Assembly (NCBI RefSeq): GCF_037976825.1
Contig: NZ_CP150269.1
Span: forward strand, 6,444,501-6,508,500
Reading direction: 5' to 3'
Length of the DNA stretch: 64,000 bases
From: Paenibacillus sp. FSL K6-1330
GTDB taxonomy: Bacteria > Bacillota > Bacilli > Paenibacillales > Paenibacillaceae
Below, one piece after another: positions 8,444-15,742 of this stretch (positions are counted from its first letter, which is position 1; every line of letters starts with the position of its first letter). The notes below the pieces were generated by a model. It saw only the letters and a program-made list of their open reading frames with translations. It was not told the origin of the DNA and made no database searches. The position numbers were made by a program, and so were the translations under genes.

Positions 8444-8474
8444 CCGCCGAGCGGACACCCATCTCCATAAAAAA

Positions 8475-8514
8475 GACTGCTCCATGGTTTAGCCAAAATA
8501 ACCGGAGAGCAGCC
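8475..8514 (-). terminator. Rho-independent terminator of the alkaline phosphatase gene
   Basis: Outer arms GACTGCTC and GAGCAGCC with a smaller inner pairing, followed on the minus strand by a run of T. It lies 50 nt past the phosphatase stop codon. Confidence 0.7.
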
Positions 8515-8564
8515 GCTGTCATATCATTGCTTTATCAGAATATGGAATTCACATTCAGCTCGTT

Positions 8565-9899
8565 TCACTTTTTATACTTGTCCTCACCGAAATCGATGTT
8601 CATTATCCGAGCGACCAAATGCGGTAAGTCCGTATTATTGTGTAGTCCGCGAAATAACTCAGATCCCGGTCCAAAAGCATACAGCGGAACATCCACACCC
8701 GTATGCAGATAGGTATTCCATCCCACGATGGAACGTTTGCTGATGACATGATTTATAGCTTGCATAGCGTCAGCAGCATTGATAATTGCGATTTCCTCCT
8801 CAGGCGTCACATCGATGCCGGCATAAGCTTTGAGCACCTCTTTGACATTGCTTCTATCCGTCTTCAGCTCTTTAGTCATATAGAGTCCGGATGCTTGTAC
8901 CTGCCGCAGCACCTCCAGTTTGGCGTCCGTTTGATCATATCCTCCGACCGCCATTCCTCCGGTGTCGTGATCACCGGCTATAACGACTAGCGTGTTCCCA
9001 TCCTCTTCTGCAAACTTTCTTGCCAGCTCCACTGCTTCTTCGAACGATTCCGTGTCCTTCATGGCCCATGCGGCATCATTGTAGTGACCGGCCGAATCAA
9101 TCTGGCTTCCTTCCACCAGCAGGAAAAAACCGTCTTTGTCTCTATGGAGAATATCGATCGCTTTTCCCGTCATTTCTTTCAGGCTTGGTTCGTTCGTATG
9201 CTCCCGGTCCAGCTCAGGCGCCATATCTCCGTCCGCGAACAAACCGAGAATTCGGTTTCCACTTGCTAATTCCAGTTGAGTCCGGTTCTCAACTACACGA
9301 TAACCTCTCTGTTTCGCTTCTTCCAACAGATTGCGGCTGCTTTGCTTCCCTCCCATAGTCTCAGGAAGAAAGAAGGCCTTACCTCCCCCTAGCAAAACAT
9401 CCGCAATTTGCAGTTGCTGCTGCGCAATAAGGCTTTCATCTTTCCTTGAGAAAACATGCGATGAGAACGCAGCTGGGGTCGCATCGGTAATGCTCGAAGT
9501 AGCTACGAGACCGGTTGCCTTCCCCTGTTCGCGGGCCGCCTCAAGAATCGTCTTGCGCTCAATCCCATCGGGAGTCCTCCCGATCATTCCGTTATTCGTC
9601 TTGTATCCCGTGGCCATTGCAGTCGCCGCTGCGGCTGAATCGGTGAGCGCGGAATCAGCTGAATATGTCCTTACCATGCCTACAATCATGGAGTCCATCA
9701 CAGAGGGCTCACCCTTGTACAAACGGTAGTTGGCTGCATAGGCAGGTGAAAATCCATCCGGAATCATAAAGATTACGTTTTTGGCCTTTGTACGAGAATT
9801 GGAGGCGGCTGCCTCCGCCGATTGGTCAGCCTGCAAACCCAACATGCAGCATACCAGCATAAGAGTCAATATGGCAGCAGCTGAAAGCTTAATTTTCAC
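8565..9899 (-). CDS. Secreted alkaline phosphatase
   Basis: A 444-residue member of the PhoA-type alkaline phosphatase family. An N-terminal signal peptide (basic start, then a hydrophobic stretch to about residue 22) directs export. Key motifs are IPDG (about 46-49, metal site), TDSAAAATAMATG with the nucleophile Ser88, and GDHDTGGM (metal ligands). It hydrolyses phosphomonoesters outside the membrane. Translation starts at GTG, with AAGGAAGGTGAGG just upstream. It is monocistronic, with its own terminator at 8475-8514. PhoP control would be usual for the family, but no Pho box was recognised. Confidence 0.92.
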   Translation of the reverse strand: MKIKLSAAAILTLMLVCCMLGLQADQSAEAAASNSRTKAKNVIFMIPDGFSPAYAANYRLYKGEPSVMDSMIVGMVRTYSADSALTDSAAAATAMATGYKTNNGMIGRTPDGIERKTILEAAREQGKATGLVATSSITDATPAAFSSHVFSRKDESLIAQQQLQIADVLLGGGKAFFLPETMGGKQSSRNLLEEAKQRGYRVVENRTQLELASGNRILGLFADGDMAPELDREHTNEPSLKEMTGKAIDILHRDKDGFFLLVEGSQIDSAGHYNDAAWAMKDTESFEEAVELARKFAEEDGNTLVVIAGDHDTGGMAVGGYDQTDAKLEVLRQVQASGLYMTKELKTDRSNVKEVLKAYAGIDVTPEEEIAIINAADAMQAINHVISKRSIVGWNTYLHTGVDVPLYAFGPGSELFRGLHNNTDLPHLVARIMNIDFGEDKYKK

Positions 9900-9949
9900 A
9901 GTTCCTCACCTTCCTTAATGGGTATTCTGAAGCTGGAACCAAATATGAA

Positions 9950-9970
9950 CGGGGCACATGCTGTGCCCCG
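9950..9970 (-). terminator. Hairpin terminator of the dimethylformamidase-like gene
   Basis: A perfect 9-bp GC-rich stem (CGGGGCACA and its complement) with a 3-nt loop. The following minus-strand sequence is moderately T-rich. It lies 46 nt past the stop of the gene at 10016-12271. Confidence 0.65.
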
Positions 9971-10015
9971 ATTCGCCCACTGTTGTCTCAGATGAATTGA
10001 TACATGTCCTGTTTG

Positions 10016-12271
10016 CTACAGCAGCAGCTTGCTCAGCACGTTGTCACTGATACGGACTACATTGTTGTTATAATCGTTCCAACCTAGGCTGCCGGCCCAG
10101 TTAACCGAACCGACAGAGAACACAGCGCCGCCGCCATGAATATCAAAATAAGTCATGTCCGCCCGCACGAGCGGATTTTCGGTTCCCCCCTGACCTGGTG
10201 CAGTATGAAGTTGATCTTCATGCACGAATTGGTAGTTATCGTCATGACCGGTCGATGTTGCCAGACGCAGCGTGTGCGGAGGTGTTCCGAAACTCAGATC
10301 GTAACGGTCGATCTCATCGCCAGCGGCTCCTCCGGCAGCATGTCCGAAATCACCAATGATCTCGTTTTCGCCGATACCGTCAAAAATAAACCCGGCTTCC
10401 GGTTTGAAGCTGTCGTCTAACCGCCGGTAGCCGGTAGCAGACCCGCCACCCAAAGCGCTAGTTCCTACACCGACTAGACGCTGGGGCATATAACCATGGT
10501 GACGCCATAGACCGCCGGACTCCCCCGTCGTGCTGTGGAACAGTTCACCAGGAGGAGAATCCGAAGCACGTGAACCGGCGTTACCGCGCCTTACTTCCAA
10601 TAGGGATGGCCGGTCCGGATCAAGACTCGTCACCCAATAAAACCCGTTCCCGCCTAAATACATGACCCGCCCGCCGTTCGCTAAATATTGCTCCAGCGCC
10701 TTCATCATCGGTCTCGTCCAGTATTCGGGATGGCTCCCGGTGATCAGCACCTTGTAAGGGCTCAATAGATGAACTCCCTCATGATGCAAATCCTCGTCCG
10801 TAGCAACGTCATAGCTCTGACCCCGTTTTTCCAGCCACCCTGTAATGTACAAATCGGCGGAAAAGTGGCGTACAGCCCGCCAATTACGGTAGTGAGGCCG
10901 GATATTCAGAAGCGGTCGCAGACGGGATGAGAATTGCACGCCGCTGCCATCGTTATGCAGGTCGTAGATGGAGCTGCCCACCTCGGGATGTTCATCCAAA
11001 TAAACGTCCTGGGAAGGAAGAACGTAGTCCTCACCCAGATAGTCTTTGGCAAATTTAAACAGCCGTTCGTTCCCGTAAGCCAAATAAGTATTAGTCGGCG
11101 CAAGAAACAGAACGGGTGCACTTACGGTTCCTTGAAGAGGGCGAACAAAGAAAGGAATAAAGTCTACGCTGCCTTCAGCTTCAAGTTTGAGCGCGTATAT
11201 TCCGCTCGGCAGATCGCCCGGGATCTTCCAGGAAATATCAATCTCCCACTCGGCATCGACAAGATCATTATCATGAAAGTGAACAGCCGCATATTGTTTA
11301 GGCGCGTGCCGGTAGTCCAGGTGTTCCCCAGTCCAGTTGTGACTGGTTACCGCTCTTGTGCCCCCCTGATGCAGGGTGCCGTGATAGCCGCCTGCCGACA
11401 GGTCCTCAAGGCGTGTTGAAGCAATATCGACGCTGAAATCGTAATCCGCTAGGGGAACAACGCCAATTCCGTCTGTGCCAAGCAGTACGTCCGGTAACAA
11501 CTCCTCGGGTAGAAGCTCTCCCCAGAACCGGGGATTGCCGATTTTACCATTGTAATGATGAATGGTGCGTCCCGGAGCGGCAGGGTCGGAATCCGCAGCG
11601 ATCAGGACGCGCGCTAAGGCGACATTGCTGTAATCCAGATTTGCAGCAGCGGTATGAACTTGTAGGCCGTCATCCGCCTTCCACCCGTCCCGGCTGTTGA
11701 CAAAAAGCTTGACTGTCTGTGTGCTTGCCGCATACTGAAGGACTACGGAATACCATATATTCTCCTTAAGCGGGATATCGGTGCGGACTGTAACGGATTG
11801 CCCGCAGCCCCCGGTTAGGGATAACGCCAGACGTCCGTCAGTTTCCAATGCCAGGGCAGCACCGGATGTGCCATCTGCAGAGCGTGCGGACCAGACGGTC
11901 TGAATATAGTCATATACGGGAACCGTCGGGAAAATCCACAGCTGTGCCGAGAATTCGCCGCTCTGCATCCAATTTCTCGGCAGGGGCAGCTCGGCATAGG
12001 AACCTGGAGCCGTTATCTGCCGCCGCCCGGGATATTCACCTGCACAATCTGCCGACACCGGTTCTGTCGGCAAAAAAGTCGAGTTGTCCGGATCAGGCAT
12101 TCCTCCGATTAAACGCACAATATTAGCCGTATATACCGAGCTTCCGGTATCAATCATAAAGTGCAGATCTTGACCGGGCTGGACGCTGAATTCATTCGTA
12201 TACCCGATAATAGTTACAGGATTTGGCGCCTGCGGATCGGTCACATTCGCCTTCACATCTTCTTTGGACAT
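10016..12271 (-). CDS. LamG-domain / N,N-dimethylformamidase large-subunit-like protein
   Basis: About 751 residues from the ATG at 12271, where GGGAGG lies 9 nt upstream. An open frame continues 30 residues further, but without an RBS. An N-terminal beta-rich region is followed by a LamG/concanavalin-like segment (about 90-260), then a domain like the large subunit of N,N-dimethylformamidase (about 380-745; motif LAPTNTYLAYGNER near 390, and VLITGSHPEYWT and GGRVMYLGGNGFYW further on). Dimethylformamidase hydrolyses a tertiary amide. No small-subunit gene is adjacent and no signal peptide is evident. It lies beyond the terminator at 12564-12602, so it is transcribed separately from the biosynthetic genes. 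A role in product turnover is possible but unproven. Confidence 0.7.
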   Translation of the reverse strand: MSKEDVKANVTDPQAPNPVTIIGYTNEFSVQPGQDLHFMIDTGSSVYTANIVRLIGGMPDPDNSTFLPTEPVSADCAGEYPGRRQITAPGSYAELPLPRNWMQSGEFSAQLWIFPTVPVYDYIQTVWSARSADGTSGAALALETDGRLALSLTGGCGQSVTVRTDIPLKENIWYSVVLQYAASTQTVKLFVNSRDGWKADDGLQVHTAAANLDYSNVALARVLIAADSDPAAPGRTIHHYNGKIGNPRFWGELLPEELLPDVLLGTDGIGVVPLADYDFSVDIASTRLEDLSAGGYHGTLHQGGTRAVTSHNWTGEHLDYRHAPKQYAAVHFHDNDLVDAEWEIDISWKIPGDLPSGIYALKLEAEGSVDFIPFFVRPLQGTVSAPVLFLAPTNTYLAYGNERLFKFAKDYLGEDYVLPSQDVYLDEHPEVGSSIYDLHNDGSGVQFSSRLRPLLNIRPHYRNWRAVRHFSADLYITGWLEKRGQSYDVATDEDLHHEGVHLLSPYKVLITGSHPEYWTRPMMKALEQYLANGGRVMYLGGNGFYWVTSLDPDRPSLLEVRRGNAGSRASDSPPGELFHSTTGESGGLWRHHGYMPQRLVGVGTSALGGGSATGYRRLDDSFKPEAGFIFDGIGENEIIGDFGHAAGGAAGDEIDRYDLSFGTPPHTLRLATSTGHDDNYQFVHEDQLHTAPGQGGTENPLVRADMTYFDIHGGGAVFSVGSVNWAGSLGWNDYNNNVVRISDNVLSKLLL

Positions 12272-12563
12272 TCTTACATTCCTCCCGTAGTTCAAAGTTT
12301 TTCTTTGTACAACGTGAATCGGTTCTGTTATGCCTGCCATGAATAAGATGAGAACAAACACCTGGGTTCCTTCCTCTTATACCGCATACAAGTTTTCGGA
12401 ATTCTTCCATAAGTTGTATGAGATATAATAGAATTATAGCATGTAAATATTATGGTAAGAAGGCAAAACTTGTTATAATAAATAAAATCTACTGAATATT
12501 GGCAGTGATATCAATTGATCCTTGCATGATTATCCACCTGTTTTATTCAATAAAATGAAAAAC
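12272..12563. other. Intergenic region, no gene seen
   Basis: AT-rich stretch between the dimethylformamidase-like gene and the terminator of the bpsA-like operon. It should contain the promoter of the gene at 10016-12271. TATAAT-like sequences occur near 12425-12440 on the minus strand, but no convincing -35 partner was found. Confidence 0.4.
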
Positions 12564-12602
12564 ACCATGACGAAGCAGGAATAATTCCCGCTTCATCATG
12601 GT
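12564..12602 (-). terminator. Rho-independent terminator closing the biosynthetic locus
   Basis: A long stem (outer arms ACCATGA and TCATGGT, inner arms GAAGC/GCTTC and GG/CC, with two mismatches) and a 7-nt loop, followed on the minus strand by a T-rich run. It lies 37 nt after the ACP stop codon. Confidence 0.85.
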
Positions 12603-12638
12603 ATTGTGAGGATCCTATCTTCTGATGCCTGCTGTAAT

Positions 12639-12893
12639 TCAGGAGTTCTCCCGTTTGCTTTTAATCACCCATTCCGTCAGGTTCTTAACACTGCTGATGG
12701 AATCCAGAGTCAAATCATCCTCGTCCACCGTAAAGTCAAACCGCTTCTCTAACTCCGCAAGCAGTCTAATAAATGTCATAGAATCCAATACTCCGGCCGT
12801 GCCGATTAAGACGGTATCATTATCAACAAATGACAACTGAAGCATTTTCTTAATTATGTCCGTAATCTCTTGTTCGATCGCATCGCGGTTCAT
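12639..12893 (-). CDS. Stand-alone acyl carrier protein
   Basis: An 84-residue acidic helical protein. The carrier motif is GVLDSMTF (about residues 34-41), with the Ser of DS as the 4'-phosphopantetheine site. It begins 3 nt after the FkbH-like gene stops, which suggests that this FkbH protein loads it with a glyceryl group from 1,3-bisphosphoglycerate, as FkbH/ACP pairs do. Unlike the ACP at 47838, no acyl-CoA dehydrogenase or 3-hydroxyacyl dehydrogenase gene accompanies it here, so the glyceryl unit may be used without oxidation (inference). Confidence 0.88.
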   Translation of the reverse strand: MNRDAIEQEITDIIKKMLQLSFVDNDTVLIGTAGVLDSMTFIRLLAELEKRFDFTVDEDDLTLDSISSVKNLTEWVIKSKRENS

Positions 12894-12896
12894 CGT

Positions 12897-13931
12897 TCAT
12901 TCTCCAATCTCGAGCCAATTAAATACTTTGTGCGGAAGCGGCAGTTGCAGTATGTAAGTGGATGCCAAGTCATCCGCAGCGGATTTCTTGAAGCCCAGCA
13001 TTTCCAATAACAGTCTGGCCGGTAAATTTCGTTGTTTGCGCACCAATCGGCACCGTACAGCTTTCGCCATCGGCACCTGTTGTCCCAGCCGTTCAAGAAC
13101 CGTATACAAAAATGCCGAAGCGATGCCACGGCCTTCGATCCGACAGGAGATGCAAAAGAGATCCAGATTGATTTCTGCGTCGACGATATTCACAAAACAG
13201 GTCCCGATAAGCCCGTGCGCGCCGAACCGATCCTCAAGCTTGGCCACATACAAATAGCGGCCGTCCTGCTTGCAATAGGAATCGACGAACGTCATGTCAA
13301 TTCTCTCCAGCAAATTGTTCATCTGATTCGTACGATGGGACAATTCAACAACCCGGGGGTAATCCCTCTCCTGCGCTAATCGGATCTGCAGCTTCATACC
13401 GCATTCCTTTAAAAATTGCTCACGGCTTCCCTTGTGCTCTTTTTGGGCTTCTTCTCTCCTAGATCGCGCCTGCATATATTGACGCCGGTTCTCCGATTCC
13501 TCGGTCGCATGGCCGATCTGAAATTCGGGGTACTCAGGCAAATCCCGATATTGACGGGCGTCATATGTACGTATCTGAGGAGCATAGTAGTTTATTTCAA
13601 AGCGTTCGAACGGATCATTGTCGATCAAAGCCAGCGTATCCAATCCAATGTTCAGTTCCTTCGCTATCCGTTCCATACTGAGCGCTTTTGAGTCAAAATG
13701 ACACTGTGGATACAGAAAATATTGACCGACGCCCAGCTCCTCCAGCTTGCTTTTCACCTGGTCCCAGTTGTTGCGGCTGGCTATGCTCTGAACAATTCCG
13801 CGTCGGTCCAACGTATCGAGGACGTTTATTATCCCCGGCAGCAGTTTAATGCCTGCTTTGTCTTCTTTAAGCGTTCCCTGCCACAACGTATCGTCTAAGT
13901 CCCATACTAGACATTTAATCTTGGGGTCCAT
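12897..13931 (-). CDS. FkbH-like HAD-superfamily glyceryltransferase/phosphatase
   Basis: A 344-residue FkbH-family (HAD-IIIC) protein. The HAD motif DLDDT is at residues 11-15 (nucleophile Asp11), and the second half contains RTNQMNNL and a GNAT-like C-terminal region typical of the family. FkbH proteins take 1,3-bisphosphoglycerate, dephosphorylate it and load D-glyceryl onto an ACP thiol. The length matches the second stand-alone copy at 48090-49157 (355 aa). It overlaps the GNAT gene upstream by 17 nt and is followed after 3 nt by an ACP, so the three are translationally close. It is the third FkbH unit in the locus, counting the domain inside the PKS at 15743-22228. Confidence 0.9.
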   Translation of the reverse strand: MDPKIKCLVWDLDDTLWQGTLKEDKAGIKLLPGIINVLDTLDRRGIVQSIASRNNWDQVKSKLEELGVGQYFLYPQCHFDSKALSMERIAKELNIGLDTLALIDNDPFERFEINYYAPQIRTYDARQYRDLPEYPEFQIGHATEESENRRQYMQARSRREEAQKEHKGSREQFLKECGMKLQIRLAQERDYPRVVELSHRTNQMNNLLERIDMTFVDSYCKQDGRYLYVAKLEDRFGAHGLIGTCFVNIVDAEINLDLFCISCRIEGRGIASAFLYTVLERLGQQVPMAKAVRCRLVRKQRNLPARLLLEMLGFKKSAADDLASTYILQLPLPHKVFNWLEIGE

Positions 13932-14373
13932 TAGGAAAGAGCTCCATCGTCAAATGTGTCGGCTTGAAGCCGTATTTCTTATAGAGAAGCCGCATTGGCA
14001 AGTTGCTCACATGCACCTTACCTACGATCTGCGTAACTTCCTCGCTTCTGCAGTAGTTCATTCCCGCCTCGAAGAGCTCATCGACATAGGCGGTTCCCCG
14101 GCAGGATTCAGCAATATAGAAACTTTTGAAATTCGCATACGTCTCTTTGGTAACCGAGTTTTTACGCGGGGTTATCCACATCCAGCCTGAGACTTCCCCA
14201 TCCACATCGAGAACAAGCATTCCTTCCCTTTCATATCGAAGAGCCTTTTCTAGCTTTTTCGTATGAAATAGAGGATCGGTAATCGCATCTTCTCCGAATG
14301 AAATCATGGAGATTTCTGTCTCGAATATTGTAATAACAGGGATATCCTGGGGCTCGATTTCTCTAATCGGCAT
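13915..14373 (-). CDS. GNAT-family N-acetyltransferase, possible self-resistance enzyme
   Basis: About 152 residues from the ATG at 14373 (GGAG 10 nt upstream). A longer frame overlaps the preceding gene by 38 nt but lacks an RBS. It has the GNAT layout: a beta-strand ending MLVLDVDGEVSGWMWI, a central segment NFKSFYIAESCRGTAYVDEL with the acetyl-CoA pyrophosphate loop, and a late segment LLYKKYGFKP typical of motif B. Acetyltransferases that cap a free amine confer self-resistance in zwittermicin (ZmaR), paenilamicin (PamZ) and edeine clusters. A similar role, or acetylation of a polyamine made by the adjacent BpsA-like enzyme, is inferred from context only. Confidence 0.78.
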   Translation of the reverse strand: MPIREIEPQDIPVITIFETEISMISFGEDAITDPLFHTKKLEKALRYEREGMLVLDVDGEVSGWMWITPRKNSVTKETYANFKSFYIAESCRGTAYVDELFEAGMNYCRSEEVTQIVGKVHVSNLPMRLLYKKYGFKPTHLTMELFPNGPQD

Positions 14374-14398
14374 CGTGCTGTAACTCCAATCTGTATTC

Positions 14399-15568
14399 TT
14401 ATGCGTTCTTTTTTTGAATGAGCTCGAAAGTCTCATAGCGGCAGCCCGGGCAGCCCTCTTTCTTCAGGTGCTCAATCGTTTGCCACTCCATTTGGAAACC
14501 TACTTCGGTCACGCGATTACAGCGTTTGCACTCGTATAAGCGAACCGTACGTTTGACTTCCCCGGTATACAGCGCTTGCCTGTATTCACGTTCGATACTT
14601 TCGTGGGTCTCTTCAGTAGATTGTAACACAATCATCTGGCTTGTGTTACCAATAATTTCCGCACCGATATATTCATTGAAGCGAGGCAAGACACTCGTCA
14701 CTAACAAGCCCATATTGGCAAATTCGCGCTGCATCGCCAAGGTGAAGTCAGGCGATTTGTGGGCGAACGACAGGAAGATAGGCAGTCCTACATCCCGCTT
14801 CAGCAATTGAATTCCGCGGGAGACGAATAACGACATCCCCTGCTGTGTATAAGGCGGATCGGTGAATACGCAATCAAAGCGGTTCAGAAATTCAGACGGA
14901 AGCTGTTCGCGAAAATCCATTTCGTAGCAGACGATCGGCAAATCTTCGGTTTCCGCCAGATAGTTCACATAGCTGGTAATACGTTTGTCAATTTCGAATA
15001 CGTAAATACGGGTGTTCGACTTGGAGGCATCGTTACGATAAAGCTGCTTCAGCAGAAACGCCAGCGACACGCTGACGAGATCATCGTCCCCCAGACAAAC
15101 GATGTCCCTGCCGATTAGAGCCTCGTGACGAAGCGCCAGAACAGCCCGGTTCATGCTCGTAGCCAGAGTGCAGCTTGACTGATCAATCGTAACATCGACC
15201 TGAGGACGTCCCTCAAAGACGCTCTCCAGCTTGGTCATCATGTCCTTCAGTTCGTCAGGCTGCCACTGCTCGTACTTCAAACGCTGATACAGGTCATGAT
15301 CCAAATCGCCGAACCCCATCACTTGCTCGACAAAACGGCTTCCTCTTGCCGTGCAGTTCACCCCCCGCTTTTGTTCAATGAGGCCAACCTTGATTAGCTC
15401 TTTCTTAATTGCGGACACCAGCGGCAGGGGCAGCAGCGTTTTTCTGGCAATCTCTTTGGTGGAAATGCCCGGTTTGAAGTAAATATCCAGAAGAATATTC
15501 TCAATTACTTTTTTTCCTTCTTTCATTGACACTTGAGAATAAACGTAATCTATCAGTTCCTCGTTCAT
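14399..15568 (-). CDS. Branched-polyamine synthase (BpsA)-like aminopropyltransferase
   Basis: About 389 residues from the ATG at 15568 (GGTGG 7 nt upstream). A further 17 in-frame codons lack an RBS. The N-terminal part (about 1-85) is a winged-helix-like region, and the centre is a Rossmann methyltransferase-like fold with GDDD at 160-163 and DPPYT at 237-241. Both are motifs of N4-bis(aminopropyl)spermidine synthase, which adds aminopropyl groups from decarboxylated SAM to spermidine. The C-terminus carries CxxC pairs (Cys347/350 and Cys373/376), which look like a zinc ribbon. It heads a four-gene operon (bpsA-like, GNAT, FkbH, ACP). A methyltransferase acting on another substrate is a possible alternative. 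Confidence 0.75.
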   Translation of the reverse strand: MNEELIDYVYSQVSMKEGKKVIENILLDIYFKPGISTKEIARKTLLPLPLVSAIKKELIKVGLIEQKRGVNCTARGSRFVEQVMGFGDLDHDLYQRLKYEQWQPDELKDMMTKLESVFEGRPQVDVTIDQSSCTLATSMNRAVLALRHEALIGRDIVCLGDDDLVSVSLAFLLKQLYRNDASKSNTRIYVFEIDKRITSYVNYLAETEDLPIVCYEMDFREQLPSEFLNRFDCVFTDPPYTQQGMSLFVSRGIQLLKRDVGLPIFLSFAHKSPDFTLAMQREFANMGLLVTSVLPRFNEYIGAEIIGNTSQMIVLQSTEETHESIEREYRQALYTGEVKRTVRLYECKRCNRVTEVGFQMEWQTIEHLKKEGCPGCRYETFELIQKKNA

Positions 15569-15620
15569 ATATTTACCACCATCCCCTTTAATAAATATAT
15601 TATCCAACACAATGCACAAT

Positions 15621-15650
15621 TGTATATTATTGTATTCCCATGAAGTTCAA
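15621..15650 (-). promoter_or_regulatory. Candidate promoter of the bpsA-like operon
   Basis: On the minus strand, TTGAAC (15645-15650) and TATACA (15621-15626) are separated by 18 nt in an AT-rich stretch between the PKS terminator and the bpsA-like start. The match is partial. Confidence 0.35.
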
Positions 15651-15677
15651 TCATTATCCTATATTTACCATAAAAAA

Positions 15678-15724
15678 GCAAGGCATCCGTTGACAGGCGA
15701 TAGCCTTGTCTCATGATGCCTTGC
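15678..15724 (-). terminator. Rho-independent terminator of the NRPS/PKS operon
   Basis: A perfect 10-bp outer stem (GCAAGGCATC and its complement) enclosing a smaller inner stem, followed on the minus strand by six T. It lies 18 nt after the last PKS stop and separates the assembly-line operon from the bpsA-like operon. Confidence 0.88.
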
Positions 15725-15742
15725 AGGTAAAGTTGCCTCGTA

